The translations under genes were made by a program, and so were the position numbers. From contig JAJEAO010000033.1 of NCBI GenBank assembly GCA_022822745.1, forward strand, positions 16,630 through 80,629: a stretch of 64,000 nucleotides of DNA, in the 5' to 3' direction. Under the pieces are notes generated by a model, which saw only the letters and a program-made list of their open reading frames with translations, was not told the origin of the DNA and did no database searches. This document shows, piece by piece, positions 47,474 through 59,799 of the stretch; position 1 is the first letter of the stretch, and each line of letters opens with the position of its first letter. The DNA comes from Acidobacteriota bacterium (lineage in GTDB: Bacteria > Acidobacteriota > Vicinamibacteria > Marinacidobacterales > Marinacidobacteraceae).

Positions 47474-48718
47474 TCAGCGGCTTGCGATGTCGTACGCCAG
47501 CAGCACGTCCTGATCCCGCAGGTAGAGGAGCCCGTTCGAGACGACCGGGTGGGTCCAGGTGTTGCGCCGCGAACGGTCCTCCCGGGGAAACGCGAAGCGT
47601 CCCCGCTCCTCGTAGCCGCCGCGGGACGGTGCAAGGAGAACGGCTTCGCCGCGCTCGGTGAAGACGTAGATCCGCTCGTCGGCGAACGTGAGCGATCCCT
47701 TGCGGACGCCTCGGTCCCGCCAGAAGAGAGCGCCGGTCTCGATGTCGAGTGCGCTGAAGACGGATCCCGAGAAGCCGTAGAGAACGCCGTCGTGGAGGAT
47801 CGGGCTGGCGTGGTGCGCCCGGAGATTGCGGGTGAACCAGAGCTCGGTCGCCATCACGCCGCCCTCATCGTCGGCCCTCAGCTCGACGAGGGCGCCGCCG
47901 GTGCCGTAGTCCGAGCTCAGGAAGACGCGGGCGGCGCCCGGAGGCGCCGGGACCACGACGGGAGTGGCGATGTTCGCGGTGCGGTTCGAGGCGCCTTCGT
48001 AGCTCCAGAGCAGGGCGCCGTCCGCCGGGCGGACTCCCACGGCGCGCTCCCCGCTGAAGAAGACCACGTGGGAAGCGCCCGGAAGGTCCACGACCACCGG
48101 CGAGGCGTAGCCGGCCTCGTCCCCGGCGGTGGTCCACAGCGGCTCGCCGCTCTCCCGATCGAACGCGGCGAAGCCGGCGCTGCGGCCACCGGGAGAGACG
48201 AGCACCCGGTCTTCGACCACGAGCGGGGACTCGCTGATGCCCCAGGAGATGTTTCGCCCGCCGAGCTCGCCGATCAGATCCACGGTCCACGCCGTCTGCC
48301 CGGTCCCGGCGTCGAGCGAAGAGAGACGGCCGCTGGCGCCGAGGACGACGACCTGCCCGTCCACGACGGTGGGCGCCGACCGCGGGCCATCGCCTCGTCC
48401 GTCCCGGTACCCGGCGCCGTGCGGCGTGGACCAGCGCAGGGCGCCGGATCGCGCGTCGAGGGCGAAGACCCACTCCCGGCCCGAGACCATGCCGAGCGTG
48501 AACGCCCGGCCCTCCGTGATGGACACCGTGGAGTAGCCGGCGCCGAGTCCGTCGGCGCGAAACGCGAGATCGGGACCCTCGTCCGGCCACGCGGAGAGCA
48601 GGCCGGTCTCGAGCGAGACCCCGTCGCGATTCGGACCGCGCCACTGCGGCCAGTCCTCGGCGCCCGAGGCGCCGGCCGTGATCGAGAGGAGGGTGGCCGC
48701 GAGGACAGGACGATTCAT
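47474..48718 (-). CDS. PQQ-like beta-propeller protein (exported)
   Basis: A 414-residue exported protein with a signal peptide ending GASGAEDW and repeating propeller strands: WPQWRGPNRDGVS, VFALDARSGALRWSTPHG, LSSLDAGTGQTAWTVDL, FAAFDRESGEPLWTT, FSALDIETGALFWRDRG. It resembles BamB-like or 'PQQ-like domain' proteins that bind partners, with no sign of PQQ cofactor residues. Its ATG overlaps the TGA of the serine-hydrolase gene (ATGA), so the two are translationally coupled and probably act in the same envelope process. Confidence 0.88.
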   Translation of the reverse strand: MNRPVLAATLLSITAGASGAEDWPQWRGPNRDGVSLETGLLSAWPDEGPDLAFRADGLGAGYSTVSITEGRAFTLGMVSGREWVFALDARSGALRWSTPHGAGYRDGRGDGPRSAPTVVDGQVVVLGASGRLSSLDAGTGQTAWTVDLIGELGGRNISWGISESPLVVEDRVLVSPGGRSAGFAAFDRESGEPLWTTAGDEAGYASPVVVDLPGASHVVFFSGERAVGVRPADGALLWSYEGASNRTANIATPVVVPAPPGAARVFLSSDYGTGGALVELRADDEGGVMATELWFTRNLRAHHASPILHDGVLYGFSGSVFSALDIETGALFWRDRGVRKGSLTFADERIYVFTERGEAVLLAPSRGGYEERGRFAFPREDRSRRNTWTHPVVSNGLLYLRDQDVLLAYDIASR

Positions 48719-49707
48719 CGGTTCCCCTCCGCGAGCGCCCGGCGCGCCGGAGGCAGCGCGGCGTCCCGCAGGGCGCCCACGAGCTCCGCCAGGCGCTCGC
48801 CGGCGGCGGCGCGATCGAGATTCCCGGGCGCGATGCGGTCCGGCCCCGGAATCTCCACCATGAAGACGTACACCAGGGCATCGCCGGAAGGCGTTCCCGC
48901 GGGCTGGTAGTAGCCCGACAGGACGCGGGTCAGCGGATCGGAGTTCAGCGAGCCGCCCTTGAAGTGGTGGGCGCCGTGCTCGGTTTCCTCGAGGAACAGG
49001 ACGTCGCGAATCTCCTCGTGGAGCGAGGGCGAGATCCCGGGCAGATCGCCCCGGGCGATGGCGGCGAGGACGGCGGCCAGCGAGGCGGCGGTCGCCGTGT
49101 TGTCGCCGGTCACGTCGCGGGCGGCCAGCATGTAGCGGCGGGAATGGATGCCGCCGAAGCCCGGGTGGCGGGCGTGGATCTTCGCCGTCAGCCCTTCCGG
49201 GCCGCCGAGGGACGCGGTCGTCAGGTTCGCGGCGGCGTTGTACACCGCGTTCGAGACGCCGGTCCCGCGAATCATGTGGAACCCGACGGTCCGGGTCGGG
49301 GCCGTGGTCAGCGCCGCCTCGATCTCGGCCCGGGTCTCGGCGTCGAAGTGGGCGATCGCGGGGTGGCTCGGGTTGCCGACCACGGCGGCCGCGTCCGGCG
49401 TGGCTTCGTCGAGCGCGTCGCTGCGGGCAGCGAAGAGTTCCACCAGGTACGAGGTCTTGATCGAACTCGCGGCGGGGCGGGGAACGTCAGCGGCTTCGGC
49501 GTGGAGCGGAACGCCGTCGCTCTCCGAGAGGTCGGCGGGACCGATCCAGGCGCTGAAGCCGAGCCCGTCGAAGTCGGTCGTCGAAACCGAGGCGAGAGCG
49601 GACGGGATGTCGAAGCCCGCTGTCGTCGGGGCCTCCGCCGGACCCGAACCCGAGCCGCAGCCGAAGAGGAGCGACGCGGCCCCGGTGAGGAGAAGTCGTC
49701 CAGGCAT
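48715..49707 (-). CDS. Serine hydrolase lipoprotein (class A beta-lactamase-like fold)
   Basis: A 330-residue protein. ATG 49707 gives a lipoprotein signal with lipobox LLFGC. The beta-lactamase/transpeptidase Ser-x-x-Lys motif is SSIK in PAASSIKTSYLVELFAA. A later KGG-type motif is seen in HHFKGGSLNSDP. The general pattern matches class A beta-lactamase-like or penicillin-binding-protein-like hydrolases, so it may act on peptidoglycan or a beta-lactam. Coupled through ATGA to the PQQ-like propeller gene. The four small coiled-coil genes end 54 bp upstream on the same strand. Confidence 0.82.
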   Translation of the reverse strand: MPGRLLLTGAASLLFGCGSGSGPAEAPTTAGFDIPSALASVSTTDFDGLGFSAWIGPADLSESDGVPLHAEAADVPRPAASSIKTSYLVELFAARSDALDEATPDAAAVVGNPSHPAIAHFDAETRAEIEAALTTAPTRTVGFHMIRGTGVSNAVYNAAANLTTASLGGPEGLTAKIHARHPGFGGIHSRRYMLAARDVTGDNTATAASLAAVLAAIARGDLPGISPSLHEEIRDVLFLEETEHGAHHFKGGSLNSDPLTRVLSGYYQPAGTPSGDALVYVFMVEIPGPDRIAPGNLDRAAAGERLAELVGALRDAALPPARRALAEGNR

Positions 49708-49760
49708 GGGCCGGAGTTTACGAACTCGCGGCCCTCCGGGTCCTCGGTTCGCGACCGGCG

Positions 49761-49985
49761 TCAGGCCTCGCGTCCGTCGTTCGGGTCGAGAGCGCCGGAG
49801 TCGCGAGCCCGGACGAGCGCCGTGGTGATGCGATCGAAGGCGCTTTCGAGGCCCCGGAGGCGCCGCCGCAGATCGGCGACATCGCGGAGGAGGTTCCCGA
49901 TTGCGCGCCGCAGGCACACGTGGGAGGCGAGGATCACGAGAAGGATGGCGAGCGTCGGAATCAGGATATCGAGGACTGGTGTCAT
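49761..49985 (-). CDS. Small membrane coiled-coil protein, paralogue 4 (most diverged)
   Basis: A 74-residue protein with an N-terminal membrane helix (ILIPTLAILLVILASHVCLRR) and a charged helix (LLRDVADLRRRLRGLESAF). It is the most diverged of four tandem paralogues. Orientation is probably N-terminus outside, C-terminus in the cytoplasm. Function unknown. No clear Shine-Dalgarno precedes its ATG. Confidence 0.8.
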   Translation of the reverse strand: MTPVLDILIPTLAILLVILASHVCLRRAIGNLLRDVADLRRRLRGLESAFDRITTALVRARDSGALDPNDGREA

Positions 49986-50018
49986 CGTCGCGGCGCTGGC
50001 GGGAGGCAGGGGTTCGGG

Positions 50019-50243
50019 TCAGTCGTTGCGGCCGCGCGCCCGATTCGGTGCGGGCGAGCTCGCGGCGGGGACGAGCGCCTCCAGGAACCCCTCGACGCGC
50101 GCCATCCGCTCGCGCAACCCGGCGATATCGCGGTGGATGCCGGCGATGTCTCGCCGCATGTTTCGCCGCAGGAACACATGGGAGGCGAGGATGGCGAGGA
50201 CGATCGAGACCGTCGGAATCAGGACTTCGAGCGGCGGAGTCAT
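50019..50243 (-). CDS. Small membrane coiled-coil protein, paralogue 3
   Basis: A 74-residue protein: membrane helix (PPLEVLIPTVSIVLAILASH), then RRNMRRDIAGIHRDIAGLRE, a heptad-like helix with RMARVEGFLEAL, and a short Pro/Arg tail. GGAG sits three bases before ATG 50243. It is 46-48 bp from its neighbours, on the same strand. Function unknown. Confidence 0.82.
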   Translation of the reverse strand: MTPPLEVLIPTVSIVLAILASHVFLRRNMRRDIAGIHRDIAGLRERMARVEGFLEALVPAASSPAPNRARGRND

Positions 50244-50289
50244 GGGCTCCATCCTGGCGCGCCGGGGACGGCCTTCGCCTTCGGTTGCC

Positions 50290-50523
50290 TCAGTCGCGCT
50301 GTCCGGGGCTCCGGTTCGGCGTGGAGGGGACGAGAGCCTCGAGGAAGCCCTCGACGCGCGCCATCCGCTCGCGCAGTCCGGCGATGTCGCGATGGATGCC
50401 CGCGATGTCGCGATGGAGGCCGGCGACATCTCGTCGCATGTCCCGCCGCAGGGACACATGGGAGGCGATGATCGCGAGGACGATGGAGATCGTCGGGATC
50501 AGGACTTCGAGCGGCGGAGTCAT
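50290..50523 (-). CDS. Small membrane coiled-coil protein, paralogue 2
   Basis: A 77-residue protein with the same layout as its neighbours and one extra RDIAGIH repeat, so the helix is one turn-set longer. The membrane part is nearly identical to paralogues 1 and 3 (LIPTISIVLAIIASHVSLRR). GGAG precedes ATG 50523. The tail NRSPGQRD matches paralogue 1. Confidence 0.82.
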   Translation of the reverse strand: MTPPLEVLIPTISIVLAIIASHVSLRRDMRRDVAGLHRDIAGIHRDIAGLRERMARVEGFLEALVPSTPNRSPGQRD

Positions 50524-50571
50524 GGGCTCCAGTCTAGTGCGCGCCACGGACGGCCGCCGCCCCGGGCCGCC

Positions 50572-50784
50572 TCAGTCGCGCTGTCCGGAGCTCCGGTTCG
50601 GCGTGGAGGGGACGAGAGCCCTCAGGAAACCCTCGACGCGCGCCATCCGTTCGCGCAGCCCGGCGATGTCGCGATGGAGGCCGGCGACGTTTCGCCGCAT
50701 GTTTCGCCGCAGGGACACATGGGAGGCGAGGATCGCGAGGACGATGGAGGTCGTCGGGATCAGGACTTCGAGCGGCGGAGCCAT
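50572..50784 (-). CDS. Small membrane coiled-coil protein, paralogue 1 (groEL-proximal)
   Basis: A 70-residue protein: membrane helix (LIPTTSIVLAILASHVSLRR), NMRRNVAGLHRDIAGLRERM, then FLRALVPSTPNRSSGQRD. It is the first copy downstream of groEL, 94 bp after its stop and after the terminator-like hairpin. Copies 1-3 are also similar at DNA level, including sequence just before each ATG, so the set arose by recent tandem duplication. Confidence 0.82.
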   Translation of the reverse strand: MAPPLEVLIPTTSIVLAILASHVSLRRNMRRNVAGLHRDIAGLRERMARVEGFLRALVPSTPNRSSGQRD

Positions 50785-50829
50785 GGTTTCCGCGCCAGCG
50801 CGCCGGTCCGAGGCCGCCGGGAATGCGAA

Positions 50830-50859
50830 GGGCGCCGGCGCCCGAGAGCGCCGGCGCCC
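50830..50859 (-). terminator. Hairpin downstream of groEL
   Basis: A perfect 12-bp stem GGGCGCCGGCGC/GCGCCGGCGCCC with a CCGAGA loop lies just past the groEL stop. It is stable but lacks a U run on the minus strand, so it may be a partial terminator or an mRNA 3'-end stabiliser. Confidence 0.55.
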
Positions 50860-50878
50860 GAACGGGGGCGGAACGGGA

Positions 50879-52841
<1,963 letters not shown>

Positions 52842-52960
52842 CAGGACCTGTCTCCTCTGGGGTTCGCGCGCCCGCCAGGCGGCCACGCGGGGGGTAGGTG
52901 GGCGGCCCGGAAACCGGGCCGGTCCGGTCCCGCGCGCGGCGGCTGCCCCGGACGATGGGA

Positions 52961-52989
52961 AAGATAGGCGCGGAGTGCCCGTTTGTCAA
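52961..52989 (-). promoter_or_regulatory. groESL promoter (sigma70-type)
   Basis: On the minus strand TTGACA (52989-52984), a 17-bp spacer and TATCTT (52966-52961) form an almost consensus promoter, 120 bp before groES ATG. A 12-bp palindrome (CAGAT-AA-ATCTG) sits at 53012-53023, upstream of the -35. No CIRCE (TTAGCACTC-N9-GAGTGCTAA) is present. Confidence 0.85.
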
Positions 52990-53011
52990 GGGCTCTTTAG
53001 CCGTTCGATAC

Positions 53012-53023
53012 CAGATAAATCTG
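53012..53023. promoter_or_regulatory. Perfect 12-bp palindrome upstream of the groESL promoter
   Basis: CAGATAAATCTG lies 22 bp before the -35 box. Its place and symmetry suit binding by a dimeric regulator. Which regulator uses it is unknown. Confidence 0.4.
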
Positions 53024-53110
53024 AGTGCGTTTCTGTCTGATTCCAGATCCGGCGCGGACAGTGGACGGTGTCCCCCGACCCGGGTGAGCGCGGCGGGCCG
53101 GGCGACGAGG

Positions 53111-55246
<2,136 letters not shown>

Positions 55247-55439
55247 GGCTGTCTCCAGAAACGGCGGGCGATGCTGACGAAGCATGTCCGATGCTCCGCC
55301 TGGCGCCTCTGCCGGGTTCGGAGAGGCGCGCTCCGGCGGCGCCCGCGCCGGAGCGGGGCTGCCGACCCCGTCGGTGCGGAAGTCATCCGGTTCGCGGCTC
55401 GTCCCGTTGGGCCATCTTTCCCGTCGAAGCGGACCAGAA

Positions 55440-55456
55440 TAGTCCACAATGGACTA
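55440..55456. promoter_or_regulatory. Palindromic operator before the toxin-antitoxin pair
   Basis: TAGTCCA-CAA-TGGACTA is a perfect 7-bp-arm palindrome ending 10 bp before the antitoxin ATG. Toxin-antitoxin complexes of this class usually repress their own promoter through such a site. Confidence 0.6.
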
Positions 55457-55466
55457 GAGTTGTCTG

Positions 55467-55790
55467 ATGCGCACGCCGAGAGCCCGCTCGACGGATTCCA
55501 CATCCTACGACTTCACCCGGTGCGAGACCTCGTGGACGGTTGCCGAAGCCAAGGCTCGCCTGTCCGAAGTGTTGCGTCGCGCCAGCGAGGAGGGGCCCCA
55601 GCAGATCGGCAAGCAGCGACCGGTCGTTGTTGTTCCGATGGAGGAATGGAGGGCGCGAGCCGCGCGGGAGATGGGTCTCGGCGCGTGGCTGGTGGCCAAC
55701 GCTCCGCGGTGCTGCGACGACTTCGAGCTGCCGAGTCGGGTTGATGGAGGACGGGAGATTCCCTTCGCCGATTCGCTGGAGGAAGAGTGA
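55467..55790 (+). CDS. Phd/YefM-type antitoxin
   Basis: A 107-residue type II antitoxin. The core WTVAEAKARLSEVLRRASEEGPQQIGKQRPVVVVPMEEW is the Phd/YefM fold, which binds DNA as a dimer. The C-terminal FELPSRVDGGREIPF part would wrap the toxin. It overlaps the toxin start (GTG 55787) by 4 bp as GTGA. The palindrome at 55440-55456 is its likely operator. It starts with a 20-residue extension not typical of the family. Confidence 0.88.
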   Translation: MRTPRARSTDSTSYDFTRCETSWTVAEAKARLSEVLRRASEEGPQQIGKQRPVVVVPMEEWRARAAREMGLGAWLVANAPRCCDDFELPSRVDGGREIPFADSLEEE

Positions 55791-56233
55791 CCGCGTCGCG
55801 GTCCTCGAGTGTCCTCCTGGACACGAACGTCGTTTCCGAGATGGCGCGACCGGCGCCGGATCCTGGCGTTCGCGCGTTCCTGGAAGCCGTGTCGCGTGAG
55901 ACATGCCTGCCGGTCGTTGTGCTTCATGAGCTCGACTACGGCATCCGCCGGTTGCCTCCGGGCGGCCGGCGCGACCGGCTGACCCGGTTCGTTCGGGAAA
56001 CCGAGGCGTACTTTCAGGATCGAATCCTGGATCTCACGGCGCGGAGGGCGCGGGAAGCCGCAAGGATTCGAGTCGAAGCCGAGCGGGCGGGCCGTACGCT
56101 CCCGCTGGCGGACGCGCTGATCGCCGGGACGGCTCGCGCGGAAGAAATCCCGCTCGCCACCCGGAACGTCCGCCACTTCGCTGGATTCGGGATCGAGCTG
56201 ATCGACCCCTGGATGGCTTCCGGGCCGATGTGA
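55787..56233 (+). CDS. PIN-domain (VapC-type) toxin
   Basis: A 148-residue RNase toxin of the VapC/PIN family. The four acidic residues are in place: Asp in VLLDTNVVSE, Glu in VVVLHELDYGI, Asp in LPLADALIAGTA and acidic/aromatic residues after LATRNVRHFAGFGIEL. It is coupled to the Phd-like antitoxin by a GTGA overlap, a common mixed Phd-PIN arrangement. Confidence 0.9.
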   Translation: MTASRSSSVLLDTNVVSEMARPAPDPGVRAFLEAVSRETCLPVVVLHELDYGIRRLPPGGRRDRLTRFVRETEAYFQDRILDLTARRAREAARIRVEAERAGRTLPLADALIAGTARAEEIPLATRNVRHFAGFGIELIDPWMASGPM

Positions 56234-56423
56234 ACGGTACGGCCGAAGCGCGCCGCGACCGGCTGGATTCCTCCTGGTGACTCCTGGCGCGCCGGAGACG
56301 CGGAACCGACGCCGGACCCACGGTCGTCGGTCATGGTCCCGGCGACTCCCTCGCCTCAGCCGGATGCCACGGGGCCGATGACGCGGCCCCGGACCCGGAC
56401 TGCCCGGGGATGGGGAATTCGGG

Positions 56424-59400
56424 CTACCGTCCCGGCAGGGACGACGGCGGGTCGTCGCCGTCCCAGAAACGCTCGGGAGCGGGGCGCTCCACCGGCCAGA
56501 TCTGCGACATGTCGGAGGCGTCGTAGAGGTTGCCTCCGAGCATCACGTAGCGGACCGTGTTCGTGTTGCGGATGTCCGCGAGCGGGTCGGCGTCGAGGAT
56601 CTGGAGGTCGGCGAGCTTCCCGGCGGTGAGCGTTCCCAGATCCTCGGCGAGGCCGATCGCTTCCGCTCCATAGAGCGTGGCCGCGATGAGCGCTTCGTGC
56701 TCAGTGAGCCCGCCGGACTGGAGCGCCCACAGCTCCCAGTGGGCGCCGAGTCCCTGGAGCTGGCCGTGGCTCCCCAGCGCGCAGCGGCCTCCCGCCCGGA
56801 TCACCCGGGTGCAGCCCTCGGCGATTCCCTCGTGAACGTACTCCTCGGGCAGGAACCACTGCCCGCGCCGCCGGACCATGTTGTCCAGGATGGCGGCCGG
56901 GATGAACCGGGCCAGCTTCTCGTCGGAGACGACGTCGGTGTTCTGGAAGAAGTAGTTCTCGCTCCACGGACCGCCGTAGGCGACCAGGATCGTGGGCGTG
57001 TAGTAGGTGTCGGTGCGGGCCACGTACTGCGCCACATCGTCGTGGATCGGGATGATGGGGAGGCTGTGTTCGTGGCCGGAGTAGCCATCGGCCATCTGGG
57101 TCAGGTTCAGCTTGAGATCGAGCGCGCCCTCGGTCGTCGGGGTCAGCTCGTGCTTCGCCGACGCCATCGCCACCCACTGCCGCACGATGCGGTCGCCGAC
57201 GATGTACTGCTTGATCGTCATCGCGTCGTAGCCGGTCCGGCCGTAGCGCTTCAGGAAGAGGTCGGCGGCTTCCTCGTCGTACACGCCCGAGCGCGAGAAG
57301 ATCCCCGGGCCGGTGGCGTAGATCCGGGGGGCGAGGATCCGGCCGGTCTCCTGCAGATCGCGGTAGGCGAAGACATCGGCGGTGGAGGTCTGCGGATCCC
57401 GGGTCGTCGTGACTCCGTAGGCGAGGTTCGCGAGGTGCTGGAACACCTGCCGCTGGTGAACCCCTCGAGGCGCCCACATGTGGGCGTGGGCGTCCACGTA
57501 GCCGGGCATCACCGTCCTGCCCGAGACATCCATCACCCGGGCGCCCTCGGGCGCCTCGAGGCCGACTCCGACGGCGGCGATCCGGTGCCCCTCGACGAGG
57601 ACATCGCCTCCCCGGAGGATCTCCTCGCCGTCCATGGTGAGGATCTGCGCGGCGTTCCGGAGCAGGATGGAGCCTTCGGGCAGCGCCCGCGGTTCGGTCA
57701 CGACCGCCTCGAACACTGCGGGCTCGCCGGCGTCCTCGTCGCCGGCGGAAGTGGCGTCCTTCCGGTACACCCGGTTGCCGAGCGACCAGACGAGGCCCGA
57801 GCCGTCCGACGTCCAGCTCAGGAAGTCCCCGCCCTCCGGGGCCACCTCGCGCACCGGGACCGGCGTGTCGCCACCGCCCACGCGGACCTCGAGGGTTCGG
57901 TTGCCCGCACGCGGCACGGGAACGACGAAGTGCCGGTTCTGCAGCTCGAACAGGGCGCTTCCCCCGTCGGGGGAGAGCACGATCTGGCTGGCGGGGGGCG
58001 GGTTCCGTCCGGCGCCGCGGCCGGTGATCTTCAGGTGGCTCCGCCGGTCCGCGCCGTCGAGCCGGAAGGAGACGAGCCCCTCGCTCCCCACCGTCAGGAA
58101 CACCCGCTCCGGATCGTCGGTGAAGTGCGGGAAGCGGCCGTTCTCCGATGGCCCGATCACTTCCGCGTCCCCGCCGGCCGCGGGGACGAGCAGGAGCTCG
58201 CTCAGTTCGGCGGGGCGCATCCCGCCGATCTCGCCGCGGGGGGCGTCCGGGCCGTAGAGGTCGGAGGCCCCCTCCATCTCCCGCAGGAACGAGTAGAGGT
58301 GTTCCCTGACCGGAGCCCGACGGAGCGCGATGCGGTCTCCCGACGGATGCCAGGCGGGCTCGGCGTAGAACGCGGGTTCCGTCGTGAGCGTGGTCCCGGT
58401 CCCGCCGCCCGCGGCGACCGACTTCAGATGGCCGCCGGCGCTCGACCAGGTCACGTACGCGATCCTCGATCCGTCCGGCGACCACGCCGGCATGAACTCG
58501 TCCTCGTCGGAATCGGTGAGTCGGCGCGGCGTCCCGCCGGGGAGGTCCATCCGGTAGAGACGGCTGAACGCCGAGAAGACCAGGGCGCTCCCGTCCGGGG
58601 AGATCCGGGGCCAGCGGATGATGCGCGCGGTGACCTCCGGGCCGTCATCCACCCGGCGGGGGTAGTAGAGCCGGGGCGCGACCTCGGCTTCGATCTGCGC
58701 CTCGAACGGGATTTCGGTCATCGCCCCGGTATCGAAGGCGATGCTGCGGATGCCCCCGTCCACGGTGGCGATGAGGGCGCTGCCGTCGGGGACGAAGGCG
58801 TAGCCCGGCATCGTGTCGCGGCTGGCGCGCGATTCCTGGTCGTCCCGAGTGACGCCGGTGGCGAGCCAGCGCTCCTCGCCGGTGGTCAGGTCACGCGCCC
58901 GGAGCGCCGTCCCGGTCCGGTGCCGGGTGGCGTACACGAGATGGCGTCCGTCAGGACTCAGCAGCGGACGCATGGCGCTTCCCGGAGCGCTCGTGATCGT
59001 GGTTTCCTCGCCGGACTCGCGATCGAAGCGCACGATCTGCCAGATCGGGAACTGCGCGTTGTAGTTGAAGGTCCCGCGGCGCTCGGAGAAGTAGATGTGG
59101 CGGCCGTCGGGGGAGGCGACCGCGCCGAGCCGGTTCGGCGGCTGCGGCCCGCCGGGGGCCGCTTCCGGGGGCGGCTCGCCGAGCCGCACGCCGGAGCCGC
59201 CGTCGCGGTGGACGAGGAACACGCCCGCCGTCCGGTCGGGCGGGCGCGACCGGGAGACGAGGACGTACTCGCCGTCCGGGGTCCAGCTCGGGGAGACCAT
59301 GAGCTGCGGGCGATCCCGGGTCGGTCCGTCCTTCGTGAGCGCCCGCGGTTCGCTGCCGTCCGCGTTCGCGACCCAGAGGTTCTCGACGCCGCTGCGGTCG

Positions 59401-59723
59401 CTCAGGAAGGCGATCCCGGCGCCGTCCGGCGACCACACCGGCTGGCTCTCGAACGAGATGCCGCCGACGATGCGGGTTGCGGTCCCGCCTTCGATGGGCA
59501 GGGTGTAGAGGTCGCCCAGCAGATCGAAGACCAGGGTCCGACCGTCCGGTGACACGTCGAGGGACATCCAGGTTCCTTCGGTGACCGCGAAGGACAGGGT
59601 CTCGGAGGGCTGGAGCGGCAGCCCCTCCTCCTCGTTTCCGGCCGCGTCCTCGGCGTCCTGGGCGAGCGTCCCGTGGGCGAGCGGAACCGAGATCCCCAGC
59701 ATGAGCAGCAGGCGAAATGTCAT
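56424..59723 (-). CDS. TolB-like propeller fused to amidohydrolase (exported)
   Basis: A 1099-residue fusion. ATG 59723 follows GGGAGG and a signal peptide ending AHGTLAQD. Residues to about 680 are TolB/WD-like propeller repeats (SPDGRTLVFDL, WSPDGAGIAFLSDRSG, SPDGRHIYFSE, WSPDGSRIAYVTW). The rest is an amidohydrolase: HGGD-like turn (RGGDVLVEGHRI), metal HAH in GYVDAHAHMWAPRG, SGHEHSLP, and the late LGSHGQLQGLGAHWELWALQ, then LTEHEALIAATLYGAEAIGL. Homologues are common in Gemmatimonadota and Acidobacteria and their substrate is unknown. Confidence 0.9.
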   Translation of the reverse strand: MTFRLLLMLGISVPLAHGTLAQDAEDAAGNEEEGLPLQPSETLSFAVTEGTWMSLDVSPDGRTLVFDLLGDLYTLPIEGGTATRIVGGISFESQPVWSPDGAGIAFLSDRSGVENLWVANADGSEPRALTKDGPTRDRPQLMVSPSWTPDGEYVLVSRSRPPDRTAGVFLVHRDGGSGVRLGEPPPEAAPGGPQPPNRLGAVASPDGRHIYFSERRGTFNYNAQFPIWQIVRFDRESGEETTITSAPGSAMRPLLSPDGRHLVYATRHRTGTALRARDLTTGEERWLATGVTRDDQESRASRDTMPGYAFVPDGSALIATVDGGIRSIAFDTGAMTEIPFEAQIEAEVAPRLYYPRRVDDGPEVTARIIRWPRISPDGSALVFSAFSRLYRMDLPGGTPRRLTDSDEDEFMPAWSPDGSRIAYVTWSSAGGHLKSVAAGGGTGTTLTTEPAFYAEPAWHPSGDRIALRRAPVREHLYSFLREMEGASDLYGPDAPRGEIGGMRPAELSELLLVPAAGGDAEVIGPSENGRFPHFTDDPERVFLTVGSEGLVSFRLDGADRRSHLKITGRGAGRNPPPASQIVLSPDGGSALFELQNRHFVVPVPRAGNRTLEVRVGGGDTPVPVREVAPEGGDFLSWTSDGSGLVWSLGNRVYRKDATSAGDEDAGEPAVFEAVVTEPRALPEGSILLRNAAQILTMDGEEILRGGDVLVEGHRIAAVGVGLEAPEGARVMDVSGRTVMPGYVDAHAHMWAPRGVHQRQVFQHLANLAYGVTTTRDPQTSTADVFAYRDLQETGRILAPRIYATGPGIFSRSGVYDEEAADLFLKRYGRTGYDAMTIKQYIVGDRIVRQWVAMASAKHELTPTTEGALDLKLNLTQMADGYSGHEHSLPIIPIHDDVAQYVARTDTYYTPTILVAYGGPWSENYFFQNTDVVSDEKLARFIPAAILDNMVRRRGQWFLPEEYVHEGIAEGCTRVIRAGGRCALGSHGQLQGLGAHWELWALQSGGLTEHEALIAATLYGAEAIGLAEDLGTLTAGKLADLQILDADPLADIRNTNTVRYVMLGGNLYDASDMSQIWPVERPAPERFWDGDDPPSSLPGR

Positions 59724-59799
59724 GGGCGCCTCCCCGGAAGCACGGAAACCGAAGCGGCGATTGTAGGAGGCCGGAGCCAGTCCTCCGGACCGGTCGTCG

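Noticed and set aside
52842-53030. CIRCE element before groES (two GCACTC words exist on the minus strand).
   Set aside because: They are direct repeats about 51 bp apart, not the inverted TTAGCACTC-N9-GAGTGCTAA arrangement.
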